Shown here: positions 29,917 to 40,022 of the stretch, in pieces | How the letters are laid out: each line of letters opens with the position of its first letter | Position numbering within the stretch: position 1 is the stretch's first letter | Assembly: GCA_003615045.1 (NCBI GenBank) | Contig: ML014190.1 | Location: 17,711-81,710, forward strand | From: Caulochytrium protostelioides | Lineage: Eukaryota; Chytridiomycota; Caulochytriomycetes; Caulochytriales; Caulochytriaceae | Length of the DNA stretch: 64,000 nt | Direction: 5' to 3' | Program-made: the position numbers and the translations under genes | The notes under the pieces: model-generated | Databases searched by the model: none | Told to the model about the DNA's origin: nothing | What the model saw: only the letters and a program-made list of their open reading frames with translations

Positions 29917-31378
29917 ATGATGGGAGACCAGCGCGTCAATCCCTTTGGGGAGTTCCTGCAAGGTAAGCACCCAACGCGTCGCGGTGGTTGTCCACCGCAC
30001 TATCATGACAGTTTCTCATGGAGATGTCGATAGCCGATGCGAGCCCCGGCTGAACAACAGATGGTTGTCGTTACTTGTCGCTGTCCTGACTCACACCGCA
30101 TATCGGACCCTGGTATTGACGCGTTCATCAGCCAAATCGTATCATGTTCCACCTCATACATATCCCGGCGCCGCGGGGCAAGCCCCGCCACTCAGCGCCT
30201 CGTTTCTCGATCGGGAGATCAATGACTTGATACTCCGGAAAAACCACCAGCCACCAACGCCGTGCTCCCGTCCTGCCCACGGCGCTCCTAAGACGCAGCG
30301 CAGCGCGCCACGTGTCTCGCAGCCGTTCGGCGCATTTCATCTCGAGACGCAAGGCTACCCGCATGCCAAGTATGCGACACCCGTCCCACGACAGGCGCTG
30401 CCGTCGCCACCGGGTCTGCGGCCGCGGCCGCGGCCGGGCGAGAAGCCTGTGATCGAGCCGCCGCTGCCGACGCGCCACTACAACACGATCACGGCGCCGC
30501 CCGCGAGCGGCCCGCTCACCAGCCTGCGGCCGCCGACGCTCGGCAGGCAGACGATGCGCAAGAACGTCGAGACCTACGCCCTCGAAACCATCGTGCTGCG
30601 AAGGCTCTACCACCTCGTCACGCACCACGTCAACTCCGCCGCGGCGTATGAGCTCATCGAGAAACTGGAGGTCGCGCAGGTGCCCACGTGGCTGATCCAG
30701 CAGCACTTTGGAAACGACTTTGTCACGCCCGACGATCTGCGGCTTCTTGTCGAGCCGCCCATCACGCCGCCCCTCTCTGAGTCCGACCTCACGCCTGCCT
30801 CGGCGGCGCCCCGTCGCGCGTCACCGCAGCGCCACCCGTCTCACCCGTCCCATCCGTCGCACCGCCGGCCGCCGTCCCCGCCGCCGTCGGGCGAGCACGA
30901 TCCCGACGCGCCGCCGCCGCGGCTCGTTCGGCCTCGCACCGCTGGACCCCGCCGCCACCCGCAACCCGCGCCCGCCGCCGCCGCCGGAGCCGGAGTCGCT
31001 ACGATCGAACCCCGACCGCCCGCGCCACATCCGCGGTCCTCGCCGCACCGCCATCCACCGCCAGGACTGTCGGCCGCCTCGCCCGCGGCGCCGTTGTCAC
31101 GCCGTCCGCCCCGCGCTTCCGCGGCGCCCGGACCGGGGTCCAGCGGCCCGTCAGGCGGCCGCGGCGCAGGCTCGACGCCGCCGACGGCGGCCGCGGCAGC
31201 GGCCGCTGCGGCGCGGTCGCGGACACTGGTCTGCGTGGCGCGCCCGGCGCCCGTGAAATCGACGCCGTTCGAAGTCCTGAAGGCCGTGGCGGTCGGCGAG
31301 CGCGTTGCGAAAGCGCCGCGGCGGATGACCCAAAACTGCGTTTCCCAAGTCTTGCTCGACAAGTACTTGGCCCAATGA
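29917..31378 (+). CDS. Unrecognised two-exon protein with a Pro/Ala-rich C-terminal half
   Basis: Exon 1 (29917-29962, MMGDQRVNPFGEFLQ) ends at a GTAAGC donor in phase 1. Exon 2 most likely begins at 30132 after TCAG, giving 430 aa. An alternative acceptor at 30011 is also in frame. I prefer 30131 because the extra 40 codons are AT-richer than the rest and look intronic. Residues about 30-60 (SFLDREINDLILRK) and 150-215 (NVETYALETIVLRRLYHL to NDFVTPDDLRLLVEPP) look like structured helices. The region after that is a Pro/Ala/Arg-rich linker. The last 60 residues (VKSTPFEVLKAVAVGERVAK) are again ordered. I do not recognise the family. The gene converges on the Rrp43 gene with about 115 bp between the stops. 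Confidence 0.55.
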
Positions 31379-31493
31379 GCGTATCGAAAGCGGCGGATGT
31401 CGTGGGATCTCTCGCTCCAGCGCCGCGGATGTGCTCCTGTTCATGTTCATATGTGTGTGTGTGCTTCTTTTATATATAGACAGAGATCGCTTC

Positions 31494-32411
31494 TTACGAT
31501 GCAGGGGCGCGGGCTTGCAGCGTGGCGAGGAAAGCTTTAGTGCGGGTCTGAGCGGCCTCAGTCATCTGCTCGAGCGTCGCAAGCGGGATCGGCACGGCAC
31601 CGCGCTTGTACGTCCCGCAGAGCCGCTGGGCGTCGTCGACAACAATCGTGCAGAGCGCCTCAGCGAGCGACTCTTCTTCCTCATTCGGATGCGCGACCAC
31701 CGTGTCGCCGAAGAGCACCGCGAAAGTGCTGGCCACGAAGGGCCGTTTCAACGTCAGCCGCATCGGCGACGTCTCCCTTGACGCGCTGGACGGCGGCACG
31801 AGGTGGACTTCGTCGCTGAACGGGTCGTAGGAGACCGGCGGAATCGTGGTGTCCGCAAGCGCCAGATACAGCGCGGCGGCGGCGCCGTCGAGGGCGTGGC
31901 CGGCGTAGTTGAGGCAGACGATGTCGACATAAAGGACCCAGACGGCCTTGCCGCGAGCGATGCACAGGGCCTGGGTATCCACGACGTCGCCGCTCTGCAG
32001 CAGCTCGACGAGCTGGTGGGACAGGGCCGCCGTGGATTCGGGCGGCGGGCCCGGACGGAACTGCGACGAGCACAGGGCCGGAAAATCGACGTTCGGGACG
32101 ACCATCCCCTGCTGCGGCGCGCTGGCATGCGGCAAGCCGATCTCGGCGCGGACGCCCGCGAGGAAGGTCGTGTCGCCGAGCTTGACCATCGCCGACCCGA
32201 CGCAGTTGGGCAGCGTGCCTGTCTTGACGGCGACCGCCTCGAACTGGCCGAACGCACGGCCGTCTGGACGGCACCCGGCGTCATAGAAGCGGCGGTGGTA
32301 TTCGTCCAGAGCGACTTTCTTGAACACATCCGGTGGCAAGGACAGCGGCGCGAACGCCGGGGCGGGCGGCGCCGCAGCAGGGGCAGCCGCGGCCACGGTG
32401 GGCGCCGTCAT
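31494..32411 (-). CDS. Exosome complex RNase PH-like subunit, Rrp43/EXOSC8
   Basis: The 305-aa product resembles the Rrp43/EXOSC8 member of the six-subunit RNase PH-like ring of the RNA exosome, which threads RNA to the 3'-5' nucleases in nucleus and cytoplasm. After an Ala/Pro-rich leader (1-28), family features appear in order: a YHRRFYDAGCRPDGRAFGQFE opening (about 38-58), VGSAMVKLGDTTFLAGVRAEIG, a VVPNVDF strand, DTQALCIARGKAVWVLYVDIVCLNYAGHALDGAAAAL and the C-terminal DPNEEEE-like AHPNEEEESL segment. As expected for the eukaryotic ring, phosphorolytic active-site residues are not obvious, so the role is structural (family knowledge). Assignment to Rrp43 rather than Rrp42 or Rrp45 rests on overall pattern. 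Confidence 0.88.
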   Translation of the reverse strand: MTAPTVAAAAPAAAPPAPAFAPLSLPPDVFKKVALDEYHRRFYDAGCRPDGRAFGQFEAVAVKTGTLPNCVGSAMVKLGDTTFLAGVRAEIGLPHASAPQQGMVVPNVDFPALCSSQFRPGPPPESTAALSHQLVELLQSGDVVDTQALCIARGKAVWVLYVDIVCLNYAGHALDGAAAALYLALADTTIPPVSYDPFSDEVHLVPPSSASRETSPMRLTLKRPFVASTFAVLFGDTVVAHPNEEEESLAEALCTIVVDDAQRLCGTYKRGAVPIPLATLEQMTEAAQTRTKAFLATLQARAPAS

Positions 32412-33194
32412 CCTGGACGGCGTGTCACGAGGATGGAAGCCGGTGGCGCGGCGAGTCGGGTCGAGCCGGTGGCGCGGGGATCAGAATGTGCGGTATGAAA
32501 CCACGAGCGGCCGCAACGACGTGGAATCAGAGACGATCCGTCGAGGGTGTGGATCAGGCCGTCAGAAGATGATGAAGCGGGATCTCGGGCGCTCAGCGAA
32601 AGAACTCCGCTCGATACGGATGGCCAAAGAAAAGGGCGCAGAGCGAGATATCCATCAAGGAACGGCAGGGGCTAAATACGACAGTGAGACGCAGCAAGCG
32701 GAATGCTTGATGACCATGCGGTGAGTTCATGGCCCATGAGCACCGCTTCGTCATGTGACCGACAGAGCGAGACGTGAGACAACGGCTGGAGACTCCGCTA
32801 AGACCCAGACGGCGCCACTCTCCACGCCGACTTGCCCCCTGCGCCGCACCCTGCCGGTCAAGCGTCCATCGCGTCGATGGTCATCTGGCCAACCACCGCC
32901 CGCGCCCAGAATCAGAAAAAAAAAAAAAAAAAAAACACTCTTGGCTTGTAAGACCCGCCAAGGAAAGGCTTCCGCAGTGTAACATCCATCCATTTTCCTT
33001 CCAGACTGCTGAGTGTTGATCCGTCATTAATGCTGGGAGACGCCCAGTGATACGGATAGTCATGTTTCCGCATCCTTGTGATGATGACACAGATGATATC
33101 ACTCATGCAACCCAGCCCCAACCACATGCCGTGGTCAGCCCTGGATCAGCGGTACGAGCCTCCGTAAACCCCCGCTTCGACAACACCGTCCGCC
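32412..33194. other. Divergent intergenic region
   Basis: About 780 bp between the divergent Rrp43 (-) and Emi1-like (+) genes. It contains a 20-base A run at 32916-32935. I see no coding sequence in it. Confidence 0.55.
32916..32935. repeat. Homopolymeric A tract (20 bases)
   Basis: An uninterrupted run of 20 A residues, striking in such GC-rich DNA. It lies about 260 bp upstream of the Emi1-like start codon. Confidence 0.97.
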
Positions 33195-33653
33195 ATGGCC
33201 GCTCCTGCGAGCACCCCGTCGCCCAATGGCCATGCGGCCGCGCCGCCACAGTCCCTGCTGGACCGCCTGAATCAGCTCGACCAGCCGGCGCCGACGCCCA
33301 CCGAGGACATGAGCCAGTACACCTGCTCGATCAACTCGCTCTTTAACCAGTTTCAACTGTGCTTCACGCCGATCCCGCAGGTCAAGCAGTGGTACCGCCA
33401 CGGCACCTACCGGTCCTGCAAGAAGGAGCGCGAAGAGTTGATGTTCTGCGTTGGTCTGACCGGAAAACCTAAGGCCGAGCAGCAGCGCCGCATCAAGGAG
33501 CGCCAGGACGCGCAGCGGCACCTTAAAATGACGCAGCGGCCCTCGCAGGCCGTCTGGGCGCTCCGGACCGCGCCGCCGCCGGGCTTCCCGCCGCCTGTCG
33601 AGCCGGAACCGGTCGATGCTCAGCATGCGGTGCCCGCACCTCCTCCATCATGA
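33195..33653 (+). CDS. DUF3128 / Emi1-like twin-cysteine protein
   Basis: The 152-aa product has a disordered Pro-rich N-terminus, then a compact Cys-containing domain at residues about 39-90. It has CX11C (CSINSLFNQFQLC) followed by WYRHGTYRSC and CX9C (CKKEREELMFC). The spacing and the YR-x-G-x-x-x-x-C signature match the DUF3128 family that includes yeast Emi1. These are small twin-CXnC helical-hairpin proteins, and many such proteins reside in the mitochondrial intermembrane space (family knowledge; location here is inferred). The C-terminus is charged, then Pro-rich. The ATG at 33195 has a good context (gccATGg). Single exon. Confidence 0.8.
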   Translation: MAAPASTPSPNGHAAAPPQSLLDRLNQLDQPAPTPTEDMSQYTCSINSLFNQFQLCFTPIPQVKQWYRHGTYRSCKKEREELMFCVGLTGKPKAEQQRRIKERQDAQRHLKMTQRPSQAVWALRTAPPPGFPPPVEPEPVDAQHAVPAPPPS

Positions 33654-34606
33654 GCACGCTGATACGACGAGAGGTTTCCTTTAGTGTCATCCTGCTGGCT
33701 CGGGTTCATGGAAACGCGTTTATCGAAAAGCAATGCAACTTATGTCATGACTCTCGCGAGAGCGGTGGGCCCATCACGGGTGACTTCGTCGTCATCCCCA
33801 TTGACATGCGTGGCGATATCCGACTGGATGATAACCCCATACCTTGTAAAGTACCAACGATCGGGACGCTCCCAACTCCGCTGCGGGGCCCTGACCCGTG
33901 TGGCGTTGCTGGCGAGCCGCTTCCGCCACGGGAAGCTTGGGGGGTGCGGTGAGGGCCGACCGGGGCTGGCGGCCACCGAAAAAAAGAAACCACCGCCACC
34001 TACCCTTCACGCCGTCGCACGAAGCGCCGCGACCACGCGCGCGACCGCCGCCGCGAGTCGTTTCGGAAGATCGCGTCCGCCAAGGGCGCGAGTCGGATCG
34101 GCGGCGACGGGAATGCGCCTGTCGATGGCGCTGCCGAACGCGCCCCGGCGCCGCGATGGGATGCGTTCGGTGGTGTCGCGGACCAGGCTGAAGACCACGC
34201 CGGCGCTCGCATCTCGCTGCTGCGCCACGATCGTGCCTCCATCACTGCCGCGGTTTCCGCGAGGCATCTGTCTTGGTGAGATCCATGCGACACCTGGTTA
34301 GCGCTCTGCATATTTTTTTTGCCCTCGATACAGCGACTGTATAGCGACGCGTGTTCACCGACTCAACATCCTGCATGAGCAGCAGCGGGTCAAACCCCAA
34401 ACAACGCCGTCATCACGCCGTCGTTAACTGCATCGCTGCGGTAGACTCGCCCGCCGTCGCGCCGTGCGAGGATCGGCCGTCCCGATACCGCTGAGCGGTC
34501 GTTCGTCCCGTTGCTGCGCAGCGATCGCTGGTCCCGCGGATCAGACGCGCCGCTCCCACCACTCCCGCTGCTCCTGCTGCACCTGCTGCTCCCGCCGGCA
34601 GGCACG
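33654..34606. other. Intergenic region
   Basis: About 950 bp. Several frames stay open by chance but none shows a domain or a plausible protein. The last part, directly before the HID1 ATG, is open in frame for 32 codons but Leu/Pro-rich, and I treat it as 5' UTR. Confidence 0.5.
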
Positions 34607-37033
34607 ATGGGCGCCTCCGAAAGCAAGCTGGCGTTCCGCAAGACGGTGTTCGCCTTGCACGAGCAAGCCGCCGGCCGGCTCGACGACGCCTACTGGGCGC
34701 AGTTCTGGCAGCTGCCCGAGAGCGTCGATGACGTCTTCAATCTCTTTACGCCGGCCGATGTCCGAGCCGCCCGCGACCAGGGCCGCGCCAACTTTGTGAC
34801 GCTGTGCCACCAGCTCGTGAACCGCATCTGCGCGTTCCTGCAGAAGGCCGAAGCGCCCACCGCCGACGACAAGCGCGAGGTGCTCAACTGTGTTCGCGTG
34901 CTGACGCGCCTGTTCCCGTATATCTTCGAGACTAAGGACAGCCGGCTCGAGAATGCCATCTTCTGGTCGTTAGCTGGGGGCGAGGGCGCCGCGGAGGGTG
35001 CGGAACGGGCGGGACCAGCGCCGGCCGTGAATATCCTGCCACAGCATGCCGGTTCGCGGCTGATCCAGGCGATTGTCGCCTTGCTCTTCTACCGCGGCTT
35101 CACGCTGCCGCTGGCCAAGGGCGGGCTACATGGCATCCACTTTGTGATCTGGTACCAGGGCGTCGGCTCGTCCAGCCAGCCCGGCAGCAGTGCCGAGTAC
35201 GATAGCAACCGCCTCGAGCTCCTGCGCCTGCTGCTGACGATTCTGTCCGTCTCCATCTACACGCCGCCACAGCTTATCAACACGATGCGCACGCCCTGGT
35301 TCGAGCTTATCACGGCGCACAGTCTCGAAAAGAAGCAGGTGCTGTCCATCCTGTGCTCGTTGCTGAACGGCGCGATCAACTACGACCCCGTCGGCTGGAA
35401 CCTGATCCCTTACAACCACGTGCTCTTTGCGGACACCAACGAGCAGCTCGCTTTGACCAGCGCGCATCTGCTGATCGCGCTGCTGGATACGTACGACGGT
35501 CCGGGGCAGCCGCCGCGCAACGCGACGTCGCTCCAGGCTGGCATCGAGGACACGCCGCGGTCGGTCGCGACCACCCGGACCAACGAGGCGGGATCCGTCG
35601 CCGGGGGGTCACCAGCCCTCGCGGTCTCGGGGGCCTCAACCCGGCCGGGCGAGGAAGACAACGACTTCACGTACTATTTGAGCAAGCTCCACCGGCCGGC
35701 CGACTTTGACTACATTCTGCTTGGTATGACGCGGCTGCTCCGCAACAGCCTGGACGCCGCCAACACATATCTCCCCGGATCGACTAAGCGCGCCATTATC
35801 TACCCGGAGATCCTGATGCTGTTCTGGAAGTTCATTATGATCAACCCGGGCTTCCTTGACCACTTCCTCACGTCACCACAGCTCGAAGAAATCGTAATTG
35901 CGATCTGCTTTTTCCTGCTCGAGTCCCGCGAGACGCCCAACCAGATCGGCTTGATGCGGCTGTGCTGCTTCATTCTGCAGCGGCTCTCGCAGGAGCGCGA
36001 GTTTGGCGTCCAGCTCAACCGCGACGTGTCGCGCATCAACCTCGGGCCCGTGCACCAGTACATCTACACGATCGCGAACGGGACACTCGGCGACTACGTG
36101 ATGGCATGTTTGATCTACGTGATGAAGGGGCCCGGGACAGGGTCCGCCTCGGGCGCGGCTATTTCGCCCCAGCAGCGCTCGCAGATTATGTCCATGTACG
36201 ACAACTTCCTGGTGGCGATGGTCAACATCTCGCCCTACCTCAAGTCGCTTGACAAAATGACGGTCACGCGGCTGCTGAACGTCTTTCTGGCCTTCTCGCA
36301 CCCAGCGTTCCTACTGCGCGTCGAGGCCCACCACCGCTGGCTCTTCCTCGTGCTCGAGTGCATCAACAACCTGCTGCAGTATCAAATCGCCGGCAATGCG
36401 CATCTTGTCTACAACGTCCTGCGCAACAAGGAGCGGTTTGAAGCCCTTGAAGCCCTTGACTTTGCGACCGCTCAGGAAGACCTTCAACGTATCGAGGCCG
36501 CCCGGCAGAGCGGGCAGTCGAGCCAAGCAAGTGCCAGCGCCAGTGCCAGCGAGTCCGAAGAGCCGCGGTCACCGGCAGCTGCGCCAGGCTCGGTTGGTAG
36601 CCAGAACAACTCGCCGCCCCGGTCGGCGACCTCACCCGCGTCCGCCTCATCAGCGCCCACAGCCTCGGCGTTCGTGGCGACCGAAGCGTGGTTTAATCGC
36701 TGGAAAGTTCATTTGCCCATCACGATTGTGACGACGCTTGTGCGCAATATGATGCCGGACATCGAGCGGTTCTGCCAGCGTCACCCGGAAGCCGACGACG
36801 AAGCGATTGTTGCGTCGATCCGCAAGTCCACAACGGTCGGCCTGCTGCCTCTGCCGACGCAGATCTATATCCGCAAGTTCCACTACACCGAGCATCTGCG
36901 CGTCTGGTTCCTCTCATACTTCTGGGGCAACATCTTTTCCAAGAACACGGGCGCGATCGAAAGCAGCAAACTGCAACAGCCCATCTGGACGGGCACCGCG
37001 ATTCGCCTGTTCCATGTCAAACTCAACGGATAG
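34607..37033 (+). CDS. HID1-domain protein (trans-Golgi/dense-core vesicle factor family)
   Basis: This 808-aa protein matches the HID1 (high-temperature-induced dauer formation 1) family of myristoylated peripheral Golgi proteins that act in trans-Golgi sorting. The ATG at 34607 gives MGASESKLAFRKTVFAL, like animal HID1 (Gly-2 followed by Ser-6, an N-myristoylation context), whereas upstream in-frame codons add only a Leu/Pro-rich stretch. Family-like blocks include FWQLPESVDDVF, RVLTRLFPYIFE, LLFYRGFTLP, FELITAHSLEKKQVLSILCSLLNGAINYDP, the long helical middle (LLRNSLDAANTYLPGS, ILMLFWKFIMINPGFL), and the C-terminal WKVHLPITIVTTLVRNMMP and TEHLRVWFLSYFWGNIF. Low-complexity inserts lie at residues about 315-345 and 650-690. 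Single exon. Confidence 0.93.
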   Translation: MGASESKLAFRKTVFALHEQAAGRLDDAYWAQFWQLPESVDDVFNLFTPADVRAARDQGRANFVTLCHQLVNRICAFLQKAEAPTADDKREVLNCVRVLTRLFPYIFETKDSRLENAIFWSLAGGEGAAEGAERAGPAPAVNILPQHAGSRLIQAIVALLFYRGFTLPLAKGGLHGIHFVIWYQGVGSSSQPGSSAEYDSNRLELLRLLLTILSVSIYTPPQLINTMRTPWFELITAHSLEKKQVLSILCSLLNGAINYDPVGWNLIPYNHVLFADTNEQLALTSAHLLIALLDTYDGPGQPPRNATSLQAGIEDTPRSVATTRTNEAGSVAGGSPALAVSGASTRPGEEDNDFTYYLSKLHRPADFDYILLGMTRLLRNSLDAANTYLPGSTKRAIIYPEILMLFWKFIMINPGFLDHFLTSPQLEEIVIAICFFLLESRETPNQIGLMRLCCFILQRLSQEREFGVQLNRDVSRINLGPVHQYIYTIANGTLGDYVMACLIYVMKGPGTGSASGAAISPQQRSQIMSMYDNFLVAMVNISPYLKSLDKMTVTRLLNVFLAFSHPAFLLRVEAHHRWLFLVLECINNLLQYQIAGNAHLVYNVLRNKERFEALEALDFATAQEDLQRIEAARQSGQSSQASASASASESEEPRSPAAAPGSVGSQNNSPPRSATSPASASSAPTASAFVATEAWFNRWKVHLPITIVTTLVRNMMPDIERFCQRHPEADDEAIVASIRKSTTVGLLPLPTQIYIRKFHYTEHLRVWFLSYFWGNIFSKNTGAIESSKLQQPIWTGTAIRLFHVKLNG

Positions 37034-37214
37034 CCTGATCGCTGGCCTGTAAATGGAGAATCAATGCAAAATGCTTGTCTACATAGGTCTTATCGGTCCA
37101 TGTCACTATTAACAAACTAAAAGACAAAAAGCAGGTTGGTGGTGGGCAGGCCAAAGGTTGACTTGGCGAGATATCGTCGAAACGCTGGCCTGCAGCGCGA
37201 GGAAACGCATTCAT

Positions 37215-40022
37215 CTAATCGTCCGTTTCTTCTTCGGGGATCTGCATCTGCATGCGCTCAAACTTGGCACGCAGCGCGGCCGACTCCTGCTCGAGCGTAG
37301 CTTCATCGATGGCCGTCATCCCAAAGTCCGTCGGCGAGCCCGACAGCAGGTGCTCGACCTCCATCTGGAGCTTCTTGCCCGGCGCGACGCGGACGCCGCC
37401 ATTCGCTTTGTTGAGGATCCCCGCGTTCGGGCCTTCATCGACGACGCGCTGCATTAGCGGCGGGACCCAGTCGTTGGTATACGTCAGGAACAGATAGAGG
37501 AACGCCGAGGACTCCGCCAGGCGGAATAATGGCACCTCGTCGGGCTTATAATCGCGCTCGGCGAGCTTGTAGAGCGCACGCGTCGCCATCGCGGGCGCAG
37601 TCGGCACGATCGCGATCAGCGCGTCCTCATAGTCCTCATAAGGCATCGTCCCGCGGCCCGCGAGGTCTTGCTTCTCCAGCAAGCGCAGCCAGAGCTGCAC
37701 ATTGGACTCGACGCCCGTGTTGAGCGTATGTGTCAAATGCGACATGAACAGCTCGGCGCTCATGCGGCCGTGCGTGAACGCGAGAGTCTCCTGTTCAATC
37801 TGGGCCAGGGCCTCCTTGGATCGATTCGGATACAGCACCTCGACCGCGGTGCGGTACTGAGCGATCGTAAACTTCTCGAACGCACTGACGTGTTTTGCGA
37901 TGAGCCGGCGATACCGCCAAACCGAGTCGGTCTCGCCCACCATGTGTCGGAGGATCAGATTGATAAAAACGTCGTGCGTCTCAAACTCCATTAAGGCCGA
38001 CAGGAAATCGTGGATCGCTTTGGTGGCCACAGAGGGGATCGCATACATGTCCTCAAAGTATGCGTAAACATGGGGCGCATATGGCACGAGCGTGAGCTCT
38101 GAATCGCCGCGCAGCTTGGGTTCTTCGGCAGCCCACTGTGCATCCAGCTGGTGATCGATCCCCATAATCACACGCGATAGCGTAAAGCGGCGCGGGTACT
38201 TGGGCATGTAGCCCTTGTACTGCTCATAGAAAAAGCGGAACAAACGCTTGCACATCTCTGACGTGGTGGTGAGCTCGTCCTCAGTTGGCCGGTTCGGTGG
38301 CTCGTCCTGGGCGAAGACTTGGTGGTCGAAGTTGTTGCCGCGGTCAGCAAGCGCCCGACTGACGAGGGCGACCGAGGCGCTCGGACACTCGAAGCGGATG
38401 TGAGACACGTGGGGTGGGAGCGCATACGCGGTGCGGCTGGTGGCGCGGTGCGGGCAGACCACCACGCGGTCGCAGCAGGATTTGCAGAATGCGATAAAGG
38501 GCGCGGGTTGAAAGGTCTGACCGCGGTCGGTCGAGCAGAGCATGATCGCGGCATACTTCTGCATGGTGACGGTTCCCCGTCGCCGCATCGTCGGGCCCTG
38601 CTCGCGCGCTGTTTGCATCTCGGTCAAGTTCAGCACGAGCGACTTCTTGTGTTTGCGGAGGTTCTCTTCTTCCTCGAGCAGGTCGCGGACGCGTTTGAGG
38701 TAGTTCGACTTGATGTCCTTGATTTCTTTGTCGAGCTCGGACGCCACGTTCGCAGCTGCATCGACATCGGTCAGAAGCGTGCTCTTTTTGCGGATATTGG
38801 CTACCTGGGTATCATAGTCGTCCAGCTGGAGATTCAGGACGGCAGCGAACTGCTCTTGCAAACGCTCAATCTGATACAAATCGAAATGGTTCATTCCTTC
38901 AGCATCAATCACGAGCTCCTGTCGGTTCTGGAGCATCTGCTCATAATCCTCGACGGCTTCTTCTTCGGTCGCGGTGTTCTGGAACGCGGTCAGCTTGGCG
39001 ATCACATGGTTGGCCGTCTCGAGCATGGCCTGCATGCGCGCCGTCTCGGCCTTGTGCGTATCCGCGGTGATGGCCTGCGTGCTAAGCATCTCATCCCGCA
39101 ACGTCTCGTGCTGTCGAATCGTCGCAATGGCCACCGTCTCGCGGTGCTTTAGCTCGTCCACTTGCTTGCGGCATGCGCCGATTTCTTGCTGAAGCTGGAC
39201 GATGCGCTTCTCAAGGATCTGGTTATCGTGGGCCCTGAACTTCAGTTTCTGTTGCAATTCTTCAATGGTATCCACAGCCTGCTGGGAATGATTTTTTCTG
39301 GAGAAAATCACAAAAAAAAGACCCACATCAATAGCATGAATACCGACTCTATGGTGCATCACCCAGGTAGTGGCCTGTGGGCATCGTACTATGAGCGCGA
39401 TGCCCACAGGCCCGCAGGCCCACAGGCCCACATCATTCGCATTTAGCACGACTTACTGGTACGCGGAGTAATTCTCGACGAGGGTGAACCAAGGCTGTCG
39501 CTCGATCAGCGCCGTCGTCGATCCGCTGCTCGTGACCTGATTCGAAATCAGGCAGGGCATCAGTTCATCCCGTATCAACGTCAGCAGGTTTTGCCACACA
39601 GGCACCTGGGGAATCACCGCATCGAGGGTGCGCAGCACCGCACGCAGCCGGTCCGGATGGGGGGCTGTCGGCGCCAGCGCCAGCGCCTCCCGCAACTTCA
39701 CCTCCTGCTCCAAACTCGCGCTTCTTGGACCGCCGCCGCGCTGCGGGAAGACCGATTTGGCCGCGGCAGGCGTGGCACCTGCTAACCGTCCGCCGAGGCC
39801 CGTGGACGGCGTGCCATTGGCATCCACACGCGGCAGCGCGAGCCGCGACGGGCTAGCGTCATACCGCGCCGGACCCGCTTTGCTGGGGCTTTGGCTTTGG
39901 GCGGCGGTGAGGGCTGCGACCGCCGCATTGAGCTGGGAGTGGCTGCCGCTAGTGCCGGCGCCGGATCCAGGGCCAGGGCCAGGGCCAAGGCCGGGACCGG
40001 CAGCGGTGCCGGCGTTCAGCAT
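37215..40022 (-). CDS. Two-exon coiled-coil protein, possibly TSNAXIP1-like (ciliary)
   Basis: Exon 1 (40022-39457) and exon 2 (39297-37215) join across a 159-bp intron (donor GTAAGT, acceptor CTCCAG, phase 2) to give 882 aa. The first ATG, at 40022, lies inside a longer frame opened by a GTG. The N-terminal 110 residues are Gly/Ala-rich. Residues about 115-185 (RLRAVLRTLDAVIPQVPVW, LLTLIRDEL) followed by a long coiled coil (about 190-400) resemble the N-terminal layout of translin-associated factor X-interacting protein 1, found in flagellated organisms. This is by eye and tentative. Past residue 400 is a globular helical region with a Cys-rich patch (FCKSCCDRVVVCPHR, about 450-465), then helices to an acidic end (PEEETDD). 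The intron carries a perfect hairpin (39372-39412). Confidence 0.75.
39372..39412. repeat. Perfect inverted repeat inside the intron
   Basis: Arms ggcctgtgggcatcg (39372-39386) and cgatgcccacaggcc (39398-39412) are exact complements over 15 bp with an 11-base loop. The sequence sits in the 159-bp intron of the minus-strand coiled-coil gene. The right arm is followed by two more partial ggccc/cacaggcc units. Confidence 0.95.

Noticed and set aside
33650-33952. 100-codon frame after the Emi1-like gene
   Set aside because: Overlaps the stop of the real gene, has mixed composition and no domain; probably 3' UTR.
34511-34606. 32-codon N-terminal extension of HID1
   Set aside because: Leu/Pro-rich and would abolish the N-myristoylated MGxxxSK start shared with the family.
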